A DNA stretch of 64,000 bases from Bradyrhizobium mercantei (GTDB lineage Bacteria > Pseudomonadota > Alphaproteobacteria > Rhizobiales > Xanthobacteraceae): NCBI RefSeq assembly GCF_001982635.1, contig NZ_MKFI01000006.1:107113-171112 (forward strand). Reading direction: 5' to 3'. The stretch's first letter is position 1, and every line of letters starts with the position of its first letter. The position numbers were made by a program, and so were the translations under genes. The notes below the pieces were generated by a model. The model ran no database searches, had not been told where the DNA came from, and saw only the letters and a program-made list of their open reading frames with translations. Below are positions 16,328 to 24,795 of the stretch, in pieces.

Positions 16328-18112
16328 TCAGGACACCGGCAACGGCGGATGCGGGATCGCCGTCAGCAGCTCCCTTGTATAGGCATCCTGCGGATTGCCC
16401 AAGACGTGTTCGGATGCGCCCTGCTCGACGATGCGGCCGGCGCGCATCACGATGACGCGATCACACAGCAGGCGCACCACGTTGAGATCGTGCGACACGA
16501 ACAGATAGCTCATGCCCATCGACTGCTTCAGATCCTGCAGCAGATTGAGCACCACCGCCTGCACCGAGACGTCGAGCGCCGCGGTCGGCTCGTCGAGGAT
16601 CACGAGCTTCGGGTGCAGCGCGATGGCGCGCGCGATGCCGACGCGGGCCTTCTGGCCGCCGGACAGCTGATGCGGGAATCGATCCAGCAGATTGACCGGC
16701 AGGCCGACCAGCCGCGCGAGCTCCTCGCAACGATCGCGGAGCGCGTCGCGCCCCCTGATGTCGCCGAGCTGCATGATCGGGTCGGCGATCGCGCGCGCCG
16801 CGGTGAATCGCGGGTTGAGGCTGTCGGTCGGATCCTGGAACACCATCTGGATCTGGCTGCGCCGCGGCAGCCGCGCGAAGGACTGCGGCATGATGCCGCC
16901 GATATCCTCGCCGTCGAACATGATGCGGCCGGAGGTCTGGTCCAGCAGGCGCATCACCATCATCGACGTCGTCGACTTGCCGCAGCCGGATTCGCCGACC
17001 AGCCCGACGCTCTCGCCATGGTCGATCTGGAAACTGATGCCGTCGACGGCGCGGAACACCTCTTCCTCGACCGGCGGCTTGCGGCCGAACAGCTTTGTCA
17101 GCATCGAGCCTGCGCCCTGGCGGGGGTATTCCTTGACGAGCTTTTCGACAGACAGGAGCGGCTGCGTCTGCTCGTCACCCCCGGGCTTGACCCGGGGGTC
17201 CATCGAGGAAGAATGGTTTTGCGCAGAGGGATGGACGGCCGGGTCAAGCCCCGCCATGACGGGGGTGGGCTGCAGTGGCTTCGTCTCCTCCTCCGGCAGC
17301 AGATCCCTGAGGGACACGCCGAGCCGCGGCGTCGCGCGCATCAGCTTCCTTGTGTAGGCATGCTGGGGCGCGGCGAAGATGTCGGCCGACTTGGCGGTCT
17401 CGACCACGCGGCCCTTCTCCATCACCACGACGCGGTCGCAATAGGCGGCGGCAAGGCCGAGATCGTGCGTAATCAGGATGGTCGACATCGATCGCCGCTT
17501 GGTCAGCTCGACGATCAAATCCATCACCGCCTTCTGGGTGGTGACGTCGAGGCCGGTGGTCGGCTCGTCCGCGATCAGGAGCTGCGGATTGCAGGCCAGC
17601 GCCAGCGCGATCACGACGCGCTGGCACATGCCGCCGGAGAGTTCGAACGGATAGGCGTGATAGCGCTCGCGCGGACGCGCGATCCTGACCTGCTCCAGCG
17701 CCTCGATCGCCGTCTCGCCGCGGTCGGTGACCTGCGCCTGCTGGACGTGCTGGCGCAGCACGTCCTCGATCTGGTGACCGACCTTGCGGATCGGATTGAG
17801 CGCGGCGCGCGGGTTCTGGAAGATCATCGAGACTTCGCGGCCGCGCAGATCGCGCATTTGGCTCTCGGTCGCCGCCTTGACGTCGATGCCGGAGAACATC
17901 ACCGAGCCTTCGGCGATCCGGCCGGCGCGATCGAGGATCCGCATCACTGCGTAAGAGGTCACCGACTTGCCGGAACCGGACTCGCCGACGATGCCGACGG
18001 TCTCGCCCTTGCCGACGGAAATGTTGACGTGCTGCACCGCCTTGACGATGCCACGGCGCGTGGTGAACTCGACCGTGAGGTCCTGGACGTCGAGCAGCGG
18101 CTGGGCGGTCAT
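16328..18112 (-). CDS. fused dipeptide-type ABC transporter ATPase (DppD-DppF in one chain)
   Basis: A 594-residue protein with two complete ABC ATPase domains. The first (about residues 1-270) has Walker A GESGSGKSVTSYA, signature LSGGMCQRV and Walker B LLIADEPTTGLD. The second (about 320-590) has GESGCGKSTTSMM, LSGGQKARV and LVILDEPTAALD. This is the GsiA-like arrangement of peptide-type importers. The linker between the two halves (roughly residues 284-313) is encoded by a palindromic repeat, described separately. GGGAGG precedes the ATG at 18112. The gene belongs to the operon SBP - permease - permease - ATPase - atzG - atzE - atzH - gntR. Confidence 0.92.
   Translation of the reverse strand: MTAQPLLDVQDLTVEFTTRRGIVKAVQHVNISVGKGETVGIVGESGSGKSVTSYAVMRILDRAGRIAEGSVMFSGIDVKAATESQMRDLRGREVSMIFQNPRAALNPIRKVGHQIEDVLRQHVQQAQVTDRGETAIEALEQVRIARPRERYHAYPFELSGGMCQRVVIALALACNPQLLIADEPTTGLDVTTQKAVMDLIVELTKRRSMSTILITHDLGLAAAYCDRVVVMEKGRVVETAKSADIFAAPQHAYTRKLMRATPRLGVSLRDLLPEEETKPLQPTPVMAGLDPAVHPSAQNHSSSMDPRVKPGGDEQTQPLLSVEKLVKEYPRQGAGSMLTKLFGRKPPVEEEVFRAVDGISFQIDHGESVGLVGESGCGKSTTSMMVMRLLDQTSGRIMFDGEDIGGIMPQSFARLPRRSQIQMVFQDPTDSLNPRFTAARAIADPIMQLGDIRGRDALRDRCEELARLVGLPVNLLDRFPHQLSGGQKARVGIARAIALHPKLVILDEPTAALDVSVQAVVLNLLQDLKQSMGMSYLFVSHDLNVVRLLCDRVIVMRAGRIVEQGASEHVLGNPQDAYTRELLTAIPHPPLPVS
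17173..17261. repeat. palindromic repeat, family C, inside the ATPase coding region
   Basis: The 89-bp element begins CGTCACCCCCGGGCTTGAC and ends GTCAAGCCCCGCCATGACG, matching the intergenic copies at 18214-18302 and 34923-35024. It is read through in frame by the ATPase gene, giving a linker with VMAGLDPAVHP and MDPRVKPGGD. Confidence 0.85.
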
Positions 18113-18213
18113 GCCCGCCTCCCACAAAATATCGAAAACAACCCCATGCAAAGGAGTCGAGCGGTAACACGACACCGCAAGAAGACCGTCATCACGTCCT
18201 CCGCTCGTTCAGC

Positions 18214-18302
18214 TCGTCATGCGCGGGCTTGACCCGCGCATCCATCGAAAGATCAAATTTGCGCTTCGCGCGATGGATGGCCGGGTCAAGCCCGGCCATG
18301 AC
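18214..18302. repeat. palindromic repeat, family C (CGTCATGCGCGGGCTTGAC type)
   Basis: An 89-bp inverted repeat between the permease and ATPase genes of one operon. Its arms are CGTCATGCGCGGGCTTGACC and the imperfect complement GGTCAAGCCCGGCCATGACG. It sits within the transcript and would form a stable intercistronic hairpin. It is only 950 bp from the coding copy at 17173-17261. Confidence 0.85.
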
Positions 18303-18329
18303 GAGGCAGTGAGCGAAATGCATCATCGC

Positions 18330-19229
18330 TCACGTCCTCCGCTGCGGGTCGACGATGTCGCGCAGGCCGTCGCCGAGCAGGTTGAAGCAGAACACTGCGA
18401 TCATCAGCGCAAGGCCGGGGAATAGCGCGATCCACCATTCGCCCGACACCATGAAGCCGGCGCCCTCGGCGACCATGATGCCCCACTCCGCGGTCGGCGG
18501 GCGGACGCCGAGGCCGATGAAGGACAGGCCCGCGGCGTTGAGGATCGCGTAGCCCATGGTCAGCGACATCTGCACGATCATGATCGGCATGATATTGGGC
18601 AGGATGTGCCCGAGCAGGATGCGGTACTCGCCATTACCGGAGAGACGCGCCGCCTGCACGAAGCCGGCGTTGCGGCGGACGTTGGCTTCTGCGCGCGCGA
18701 CGCGGGCATAGAGCGGGAAGTTGACGATCGCGGTCGCGATGATGATGTTCTGCACGGTGTTGCCGAGCGCCGCGACGATGCCCATCGCCAGCACGAACAG
18801 CGGAAACGCCATGATGGTGTCGGCGATGCGGCCGACGATGCGGTCGGTCCAGCCGCCGAAATAGCCGGCGGCGATGCCGGCGAGCCCGCCCATCAGGAAC
18901 ACCAGCACGACGGAGGCGACCGCGATGAAGGTGTCGAGTCTTGTTGCGACGATGACGCGGCTGAAGATGTCGCGGCCGAGCTGGTCGGTGCCGAACCAGT
19001 GCGCGGCCGACGGTGGCTTCAGCGCCGCCGCAGTGTCGGACGCGAGCGGGTCGTACGGCACCACATAGGGGCCGAACAACGCGGCGAACAGGATCAGGAT
19101 TAGCAGCGCGAAGGCAAAGCCGGTGACCTTGTTCTCGCTCAGCACATAGCGGGTCTGCTCGATGACCGCGGCGAGGCCGGAGGTGCGGGCGGGCCCCGCG
19201 GGCTCAACTGTCGGCGCAACGGTGCTCAT
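18330..19229 (-). CDS. peptide-type ABC transporter permease (DppC-like)
   Basis: A 299-residue inner-membrane permease. The N-terminal cytoplasmic segment is followed by helix FAFALLILILFAALFGPYVV, the periplasmic stretch with HWFGTDQLGRDIFSRVI typical of DppC, and further helices. The EAA loop for ATPase contact is near residue 205 (EANVRRNAGFVQAARLSGNG). With the DppB-like partner (8 bp upstream), the fused ATPase and the binding protein it forms a complete importer. Members of this family move oligopeptides, nickel, opines or other polar organics. Here the co-transcribed AtzE/G/H genes hint at a nitrogen-rich ureido compound, which is inference. Confidence 0.9.
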   Translation of the reverse strand: MSTVAPTVEPAGPARTSGLAAVIEQTRYVLSENKVTGFAFALLILILFAALFGPYVVPYDPLASDTAAALKPPSAAHWFGTDQLGRDIFSRVIVATRLDTFIAVASVVLVFLMGGLAGIAAGYFGGWTDRIVGRIADTIMAFPLFVLAMGIVAALGNTVQNIIIATAIVNFPLYARVARAEANVRRNAGFVQAARLSGNGEYRILLGHILPNIMPIMIVQMSLTMGYAILNAAGLSFIGLGVRPPTAEWGIMVAEGAGFMVSGEWWIALFPGLALMIAVFCFNLLGDGLRDIVDPQRRT

Positions 19230-19237
19230 AACACCCC

Positions 19238-20251
19238 CTACCCTTCCAGACGAACGCGGGGATCGATCACGCCGTAGAGGATGTCGATCAACAAATTGAG
19301 CAGCACGTACATGACCGCCATGGTCAGCACGAAGCCCTGGACCGGCGCGAAGTCGGAGGCGATCAGCGCCTCGACCGCGTAGGAGCCGATGCCGGGCCAG
19401 GCGAACACCTTCTCGACCAGCACGTTGGCGCCGAGCAGGAAGGAGAACACCATGCTGAGCGTGGTAATGACCGGCAGCATCGCGTTGCGGAAGGCGTAGG
19501 TCACGATCACCTTGCCCGGCGACAGGCCGCTGGCGCGCGCAGTGCGGACGAAATCGGACGCCAGCACCGCCAGCATCGAGGCGCGCGTCATGCGTGCGAT
19601 CGGCGCCAGCGAGAAGATCGCGAGCGTCACCGCCGGCAGGATCAATTGGCTGAGCGCCGAGCGGAACGCCTCGAAGTCGCGCGCGATCAGCGTATCGATC
19701 AGATAGAAGCCGGTGACGGTCGGCGGCGCGCTGTAGAACACGTCGAGCCGGCCGAGCGGCGCCGGCGCCCAGCCGAGCCGGAAATAGAACAGGTAAACCA
19801 GCACGAGCCCGGTGAAGAACACCGGCAGCGATACGCCCGCCGTCGTGGTGACGCGGCAGAGATGATCGATCCAGGAGCCCGGCCGCGTCGCCGCCAGCAC
19901 GCCGAGCGGGATCGCGATCACGATCGAGACGACGAGGCCGAGCAGTGTGAGCTCAGCCGACGCCGGCAGCCGGTTGCGCAGCTCGGCGGCGACCGGCTGG
20001 CCCGTCGTCAGCGAGGTGCCGAGATCGCCGTGGGCGAGATCGCCCGTGTAGCGGACGAACTGCTCGATCAGCGGCTTGTCGAAGCCCAGCTTCTTCCTGA
20101 TCTGGTCGACCGCCTCCTTGGTCGCCGCGGGTCCGGCGAAATACGCCGCCGGATCGCCGGGCAGCGCGCGCGTCAAGAGGAACGTCACGATCACGACCCC
20201 GATCAGCGACGGGATCGCGAACAAGAGCCGCTTGCCGATCATGGTCAGCAT
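19238..20251 (-). CDS. peptide-type ABC transporter permease (DppB-like)
   Basis: A 337-residue permease with the standard DppB plan. Helix 1 is RLLFAIPSLIGVVIVTFLL, followed by LPGDPAAYFAG, and the periplasmic region has GDLAHGDLGTSLTTGQPV. Five more helices follow. The EAA loop is in SDFVRTARASGLSPGKVI, and the end VIDPRVRLEG is conserved. It lies 8 bp before the DppC gene. A 298-bp gap carrying a long inverted repeat separates it from the binding-protein gene upstream in the same transcript. Confidence 0.9.
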   Translation of the reverse strand: MLTMIGKRLLFAIPSLIGVVIVTFLLTRALPGDPAAYFAGPAATKEAVDQIRKKLGFDKPLIEQFVRYTGDLAHGDLGTSLTTGQPVAAELRNRLPASAELTLLGLVVSIVIAIPLGVLAATRPGSWIDHLCRVTTTAGVSLPVFFTGLVLVYLFYFRLGWAPAPLGRLDVFYSAPPTVTGFYLIDTLIARDFEAFRSALSQLILPAVTLAIFSLAPIARMTRASMLAVLASDFVRTARASGLSPGKVIVTYAFRNAMLPVITTLSMVFSFLLGANVLVEKVFAWPGIGSYAVEALIASDFAPVQGFVLTMAVMYVLLNLLIDILYGVIDPRVRLEG

Positions 20252-20300
20252 GAGCGCCTCGATACTTGTAGCTGAAACGCCACTCGGGGATTGGTCAGGC

Positions 20301-20480
20301 TCCCTCCCCCCTTGCGGGGGAGGGTTGGGGAGAGGGGTGCCGCTTGCTCCGCTGCCAGATGCAGCGCACCGACAATGCGCTCGTGATGCAGCGCATGGTT
20401 TGGCACGATCTCGCCTAACGTCATCGTTCCGAGTTCGCGGCTTACCCCTCTCCCCACCCTCCCCCGCAAGGGGGGAGGGA
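20301..20480. repeat. long inverted repeat, family A, between binding-protein and permease genes
   Basis: Arms at 20301-20339 and 20443-20480 are reverse complements apart from a one-base gap and the outermost base. They match the arms at 8717-8878. The whole 298-bp intercistronic gap (20252-20549) holds only this element. In the transcript it follows the binding-protein gene and precedes the permease gene, where hairpins often protect or end the upstream message. Confidence 0.85.
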
Positions 20481-20549
20481 GTCTGAGAGGTGTGCTCACC
20501 TCACAAAGAAATGCATACGCGAGAGCATTGCAGAAGGAGCGCATGCACC

Positions 20550-22172
20550 TCACCCCTTCGCCATCGCGCGATAATCGAGGCGGCGGTGGAACCAGTACTG
20601 GTAGCCCGAGATGTTCTTCTGCATCGCGACGTTGACGAAGGGCTGGTAGAGCGGGATGCGCGGGATGTCGGCAAACGCCAGATCGACGAAGCCTTTCACG
20701 TCGGCGTCGTAGGCGGCGGTGTCGCCATTGGCGGCGGCGATGCGCGCGCCGTCGATGAGCTTGTCCATCTCCGGCGACTTGTAGCTCATCGTGTTGAAGA
20801 TCGAATTGTTGCCGTGATAGCACCAGTAGAAGAAGTACTCGGGGTAATCGAGCCAGCCCGAGAACACGTTGGTGAACAGCGGCATTTCCTTCTTGGTGAG
20901 CTCGGTGCGCCAGTTGGCGCCGGGCACCTTGTTGATCGTGGTCTTGATGCCGAGCTGCGCCAGGCTCTCCTGCACCAGCACGCAGAGCGGCTCGTTGACC
21001 CCCGCGAAATTCAGGTCGAACGAGATCGTGGTCTCGAAGCCGTTGGCGTAGCCGGCCTCCGCGAGCAGTGCCTTGGCCTTCTCCATGTCGGTGAAATATT
21101 TGGTCGGCTGCGGCCAGGCGACCTCGGTCGGCCTGTCCTTGGCGGCGCCGAACATCGGGTTGGCGAGGCCGAACAGCACCGCATCCATGATTTTTTGGTA
21201 AGGCATCGCGTAGGCCATCGCCTGCCGCACCCTGGGATTGTCGAACGGCGGCTTGGTGACGTTCATGCCGATGTACTGGATGCCGTTGGAGAACGGCAGC
21301 GAGACCACGTTGAGCTTGCCGTTGGTCTTCATCTCCTGGAAATCCTTGAACGGCAGCTCGTAGGAGATGTCGGCATCGCCGCGCTCGAGCAGCGCACGGC
21401 GGTTGCCGGCCTGCGGCACCATGCGCCAGATCACGCGCTTGATCTTCGGCATCGGACCCGAGACCCAGTCGTCGTTGCGCTCCATGACGACTTCGGTGCC
21501 GGCGGTCCATTTCGTCACCTTGTAGGCGCCGGAGCCCGCGGTCTGCTGCTTGGTGAATTCGAGGCCCCAGGGATCCTTCTCGCTGGCGTTCTTCTTGACG
21601 AGTTCGGAGTTGACGACGCAGGGCACGATGACAGCGAGGTCAGGGATCGTCAGCTTGTCCTTCCTGAGGAAGTCGACGCGCACGGTGTGGTCGTCGACGA
21701 CGACGAACTGCTCGGGCTTGGTCAGCGAGCCTGCGCTCATCTGGAAGGTCGGGAAGCCGCCGACAGAGACGGCGCGATCGAGCGACCACTTGACGTCCTT
21801 CGCGGTGACCGGCGTGCCGTCGTGGAATTTGGCGTTCTTGCGCAGCTTGAAGGTGACCGACATGTCGCCGATGTTGAAGTCCTCGGCGAGTTCCGGCTTG
21901 AACTTGTCGCGGTCGTAATAGGGCACGCCGCCCGGACCGCTCTTCATCTCGTGGCTGATCAGCCGGTCGTAACAATTCCACGACACCTCATAGCCGGGCA
22001 CGTTGGTGCCGACGCCGTGGATATCGAGATTATTGGGGCCGCCTTCGGAAACGATCAGCAGCGTCTCGGAGCGCGCGTCGGCTTTGGCCGGCGACCAGAT
22101 CGCCGGCGCAGTCGGCGCCACCGCCCCCGCGGCCAGTCCGGACACCGATTTGAGGAAATCGCGACGCTTCAT
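20550..22172 (-). CDS. peptide-type ABC transporter substrate-binding protein (SBP family 5)
   Basis: A 540-residue extracytoplasmic solute-binding protein. The N-terminus MKRRDFLKSVSGLAAGAVAP is a twin-arginine signal, so it is exported folded. The mature protein has the family 5 landmarks: LAEDFNIGDMSVTFKLRKNAKFHDGTP, then TAKDVKWSLDRA, and the paired-lobe core FDNPRVRQAMAYAM. The ATG at 22172 has GGAGCATCAC in front; the longer frame starts with TTG. It is the first gene of the transporter/atz-like operon and sits about 32 nt after the predicted sigma-54 start. The substrate cannot be read from sequence. Confidence 0.9.
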   Translation of the reverse strand: MKRRDFLKSVSGLAAGAVAPTAPAIWSPAKADARSETLLIVSEGGPNNLDIHGVGTNVPGYEVSWNCYDRLISHEMKSGPGGVPYYDRDKFKPELAEDFNIGDMSVTFKLRKNAKFHDGTPVTAKDVKWSLDRAVSVGGFPTFQMSAGSLTKPEQFVVVDDHTVRVDFLRKDKLTIPDLAVIVPCVVNSELVKKNASEKDPWGLEFTKQQTAGSGAYKVTKWTAGTEVVMERNDDWVSGPMPKIKRVIWRMVPQAGNRRALLERGDADISYELPFKDFQEMKTNGKLNVVSLPFSNGIQYIGMNVTKPPFDNPRVRQAMAYAMPYQKIMDAVLFGLANPMFGAAKDRPTEVAWPQPTKYFTDMEKAKALLAEAGYANGFETTISFDLNFAGVNEPLCVLVQESLAQLGIKTTINKVPGANWRTELTKKEMPLFTNVFSGWLDYPEYFFYWCYHGNNSIFNTMSYKSPEMDKLIDGARIAAANGDTAAYDADVKGFVDLAFADIPRIPLYQPFVNVAMQKNISGYQYWFHRRLDYRAMAKG

Positions 22173-22214
22173 GTGATGCTCCAACGCCCTTGGGAACGGC
22201 CTTGGAACTCGGAT

Positions 22215-22230
22215 CGCAAGGATTGTGCCA
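22215..22230 (-). promoter_or_regulatory. sigma-54 promoter match upstream of the transporter/atz-like operon
   Basis: On the minus strand TGGCAC-AATCC-TTGCG, with invariant GG and GC 12 bp apart. The predicted start is near 22204, about 32 nt before the binding-protein ATG. The same TGGCAC-N5-TTGC form precedes atzF on the opposite strand (11622-11637), so both arms of the cluster appear to be RpoN-dependent and probably answer to nitrogen limitation through NtrC. Confidence 0.6.
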
Positions 22231-22323
22231 ACCCTTAACGAAACCTTATGATAGGCTAACTTGCTGGATAGATAGAGGAAATCGAAGAAGGTATTTTGAT
22301 CTGGCGATGACTAGCTCGTCCGG

Positions 22324-22335
22324 ATTGCATACAAA
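22324..22335. promoter_or_regulatory. candidate GntR operator upstream of the transporter operon
   Basis: ATTGCATACAAA, an imperfect version of ATTGTATACAAT and related to ATTGTACACAAT at 11611-11622. It lies about 95 bp upstream of the sigma-54 promoter match. This could be chance; the pairing with the second site raises its interest. Confidence 0.35.
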
Positions 22336-22415
22336 GCTAAGCCTAATGCTCAATCAATAAGCAGAACATGATGCCTGCCCGCTTTGTGGCCGCCGATCGA
22401 TAGCGGTCCAAATGG

Positions 22416-23363
22416 CTAGCCGGGCCAGATCAGCTCCTGCAACTGCACGAAATCATCCACCCGGTCCGGCCAGCCCGCGATGCAGATGTGCTGAAGCGGA
22501 TCGCTGGCGGAGTGCAGCATCAACAGCGCCATCAGCCGCCGCTTCAGCGTGAAGGTCACGTCAGCGCGCGGGATGCCGAAGCCGTCGAACAGGCTGCGCA
22601 CAAGCCGCGGATGCCCGGCGGCCATGAACGCGCTGGGACCGAGCAGATCGTACTCGCCCCATCCGGTCCGGACATCGCCGAAGTCGAACAGGCCGGCGAC
22701 GTGCCAGCCGTCGGCGCGGCGGCCGAGCAAAAAATTCTCCGGGATGTACTCGCCGGTCAGGATCACCGGTCGCGCGTGCATCGGGATCAGTTCGACGGCG
22801 TCACGCAGGAGATCGTCGAGCGACGTGAGCAATTTCGCCGGCAGGCCGAGCCGTTCATGCCGCGCCCGGCACTGCGCGATCTGGGTACGCATGAAGGCCT
22901 CCCAGGGCTGCCCGATCGCAAGCAGGCTGCCGGGCGGCACGCGCTGCACCTCGGCGATGACAGCGCCAATCTCGCCGAGCACGCGCTCCCGCTCGGCTTC
23001 CGGCAGCGATGGCCAGACCTCCGAACCGACGGTGCCGGCGAGGCACGTGATGACGAGATAGGGCCAGCCGTCGCGCTCGCCTTCAGCGATGAGGTCGGGA
23101 ATCGGAATGCCGAGCCGCCCGCGCAGCTCCGCCAGCGCGCCGCGCTCGGAGACGAATTGCGGGCGCAGGAACGGCGGGAACAGTTTCAGGATCAGGTCGT
23201 CGTCGAGCCCGATCACGAGGTTGGTGCCGGTCGAGAACACATGTGGCGTGCCCCAGGACAGCCCGTGGCGATCGGCGATCTCGCGCGCGACCGGCAGCCA
23301 GCGCGACGCGTCGCCGCGCCAGGCGCGATAGGTGTCGTAGGTGGTGATGGGTGGAAGGAGCAT
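22416..23363 (-). CDS. aminoglycoside phosphotransferase-fold protein with altered catalytic loop
   Basis: A 315-residue protein of the APH/choline-kinase-like fold. An N-lobe Lys60 (LILKLFPP) could hold ATP. The Asp-Phe-Gly type metal motif is present (LFDFGDV, Asp227). The catalytic loop, normally HGDxxxxN, reads TGEYIPEN at 203-210: His is Thr and the catalytic Asp is Glu205, while Asn210 is kept. It could be a low-activity kinase, a kinase for an unusual substrate, or an inactive relative. It stands alone between the transporter operon and a palindromic repeat that ends 7 bp from its start codon. No antibiotic substrate can be inferred. Confidence 0.75.
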   Translation of the reverse strand: MLLPPITTYDTYRAWRGDASRWLPVAREIADRHGLSWGTPHVFSTGTNLVIGLDDDLILKLFPPFLRPQFVSERGALAELRGRLGIPIPDLIAEGERDGWPYLVITCLAGTVGSEVWPSLPEAERERVLGEIGAVIAEVQRVPPGSLLAIGQPWEAFMRTQIAQCRARHERLGLPAKLLTSLDDLLRDAVELIPMHARPVILTGEYIPENFLLGRRADGWHVAGLFDFGDVRTGWGEYDLLGPSAFMAAGHPRLVRSLFDGFGIPRADVTFTLKRRLMALLMLHSASDPLQHICIAGWPDRVDDFVQLQELIWPG

Positions 23364-23370
23364 TCTCAGG

Positions 23371-23454
23371 CGTCATTGCGAGGAGCGCAGCGACGAAGCA
23401 ATCCATAGCCGAGCGCGGGGCACGATGGATTGCTTCGCTTCGCTCGCAATGACG
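23371..23454. repeat. palindromic repeat, family D (CGTCATTGCGAGGAGCG type)
   Basis: An 84-bp inverted repeat with ends CGTCATTGCGAGGAGCG and CGCTCGCAATGACG and inner arms GAAGCAATCC/GGATTGCTTC. A second copy is at 41877-41964. It lies between two genes on the same strand. Confidence 0.85.
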
Positions 23455-23475
23455 GGGGAAGAACGGCTTGCATCA

Positions 23476-24795
23476 TCACCGGTCCGGATTGGCGCGCTCG
23501 AACTGGCGCAGCAGGCGGTTGCCGCGCTCGACGGCGTCGTCCATTGCGGCCTGCGCGGAACGCTTGCCGGCGAACACCTGCTCGAGCTCCTCCTCGATGA
23601 CGTCGCGGACCAGCACGAACGAGCCGAGACGGACTCCCCTGGACTTGTCGGTCGGCGGCTTCAGCGTGACCTCCTCGATCGAGATCGAGGCGCCGGGATT
23701 GCGATCGTAGAAGCCCTGCGCGCGGCTGAGATCGAACGCGGCGCGGGTGATCGGCAGATAGCCCGTATTCTGGTGCCAGGCGGCCTGCACCTCCGGCCGC
23801 GACAGATAGGCGAAGAATTTCGCGACGCCGGCATATTCGGCGCGCGGCCGGTCGCGCAGCACCCACAGCGTCGCGCCACCGATGATCGAGTTCTGCGGCG
23901 CGCCCTGCACGTCGGCCTCGTACGGCATCATGCCGTAGCCGACCTCGAATTTGGAATTGGCCCTGATGTCGGCGCGGGTGCCCGACGAGCCGATGAAGAT
24001 GCCGCACTCGCCCTTCTGGAAGCGCGGCTCGGCCGCCTGTCCGCGGCCGCTGTAGTCGAACGACTTGTCGGCCTGCCACTGCGCGAGTTGCGCGATATGA
24101 CGCACCACGATCGGGTTGTTGAAGACCAGCTGCGCGTCGAGCCCGGCAAAGCCGTTGGCCCTGGTCGCGATCGGCAGATTGTGAAAGGCGGAGAAGTTCT
24201 CGACATTGATCCAGGACGGCCATGACGTGGTGACGCCACACATCGCGCCGGCCGCGCGCAGCCGTTTCGCCATCGTACCGAGTTCGGCCCAAGTCCGCGG
24301 CGGCTGGCTCGGATCGAGCCCGGCGGAACGGAACATATCCTTGTTGTAGTAAAGGATCGGCGTCGAGGCATTGAACGGGAACGACAGCATGTTGCCGTCG
24401 ACATCGGCATAGTAGCCGGCCACCGCGGGCAGATAGGCCTGCGGCGCGAATGCCTCCGATTGATCGCGCATCAATTCGAACACCGGATAGATCGCGCCGC
24501 GCGCCGCCATCATGGTTGCGGTGGCAATCTCATTGACTTGAACGATCGCCGGCTGGCTGCGCGAGCGGAAGGCGAAGATCGCCGCGGTGACGGTCTCGGT
24601 GTAGTTGCCCTTGTAGGCGGGCACGATGCGGTAATCGGATTGCGAGGCGTTGAAGTCGGCGGCGAGCTTCTCGAGCTGCTTGCCGAGCTCGCCCGACATC
24701 GCGTGCCACCACATGATCTCGGTCGCAGCGCGCGCAGGCGATACCAGCAGAAGGGCCGCGACGACGAGATGCAGGAGCTTGAAAACGAACTTCAC
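23476..24795 (-). CDS. UgpB-like extracellular solute-binding protein (family 1)
   Basis: A 439-residue periplasmic binding protein. The signal peptide is residues 1-23 (LLHLVVAALLLVSPARA). The mature start TEIMWWHAMSGELGKQLEKL, the GNYTETVTAAIFAFRS and FPFNASTPILYYNKD segments, and GGATLWVL follow UgpB, the sn-glycerol-3-phosphate / glycerophosphodiester receptor. The start is GTG with GAGG upstream. No UgpA/E/C genes adjoin it, so it either shares a distant transporter or serves in sensing. It is divergent from the DctP-like receptor gene, with a 186-bp shared upstream region. Confidence 0.87.
   Translation of the reverse strand: MKFVFKLLHLVVAALLLVSPARAATEIMWWHAMSGELGKQLEKLAADFNASQSDYRIVPAYKGNYTETVTAAIFAFRSRSQPAIVQVNEIATATMMAARGAIYPVFELMRDQSEAFAPQAYLPAVAGYYADVDGNMLSFPFNASTPILYYNKDMFRSAGLDPSQPPRTWAELGTMAKRLRAAGAMCGVTTSWPSWINVENFSAFHNLPIATRANGFAGLDAQLVFNNPIVVRHIAQLAQWQADKSFDYSGRGQAAEPRFQKGECGIFIGSSGTRADIRANSKFEVGYGMMPYEADVQGAPQNSIIGGATLWVLRDRPRAEYAGVAKFFAYLSRPEVQAAWHQNTGYLPITRAAFDLSRAQGFYDRNPGASISIEEVTLKPPTDKSRGVRLGSFVLVRDVIEEELEQVFAGKRSAQAAMDDAVERGNRLLRQFERANPDR

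Noticed and set aside
20401..20415. TGGCACGATCTCGCC as a further sigma-54 promoter
   Set aside because: The -12 half lacks TTGC, and the site lies inside the loop of the family A repeat.
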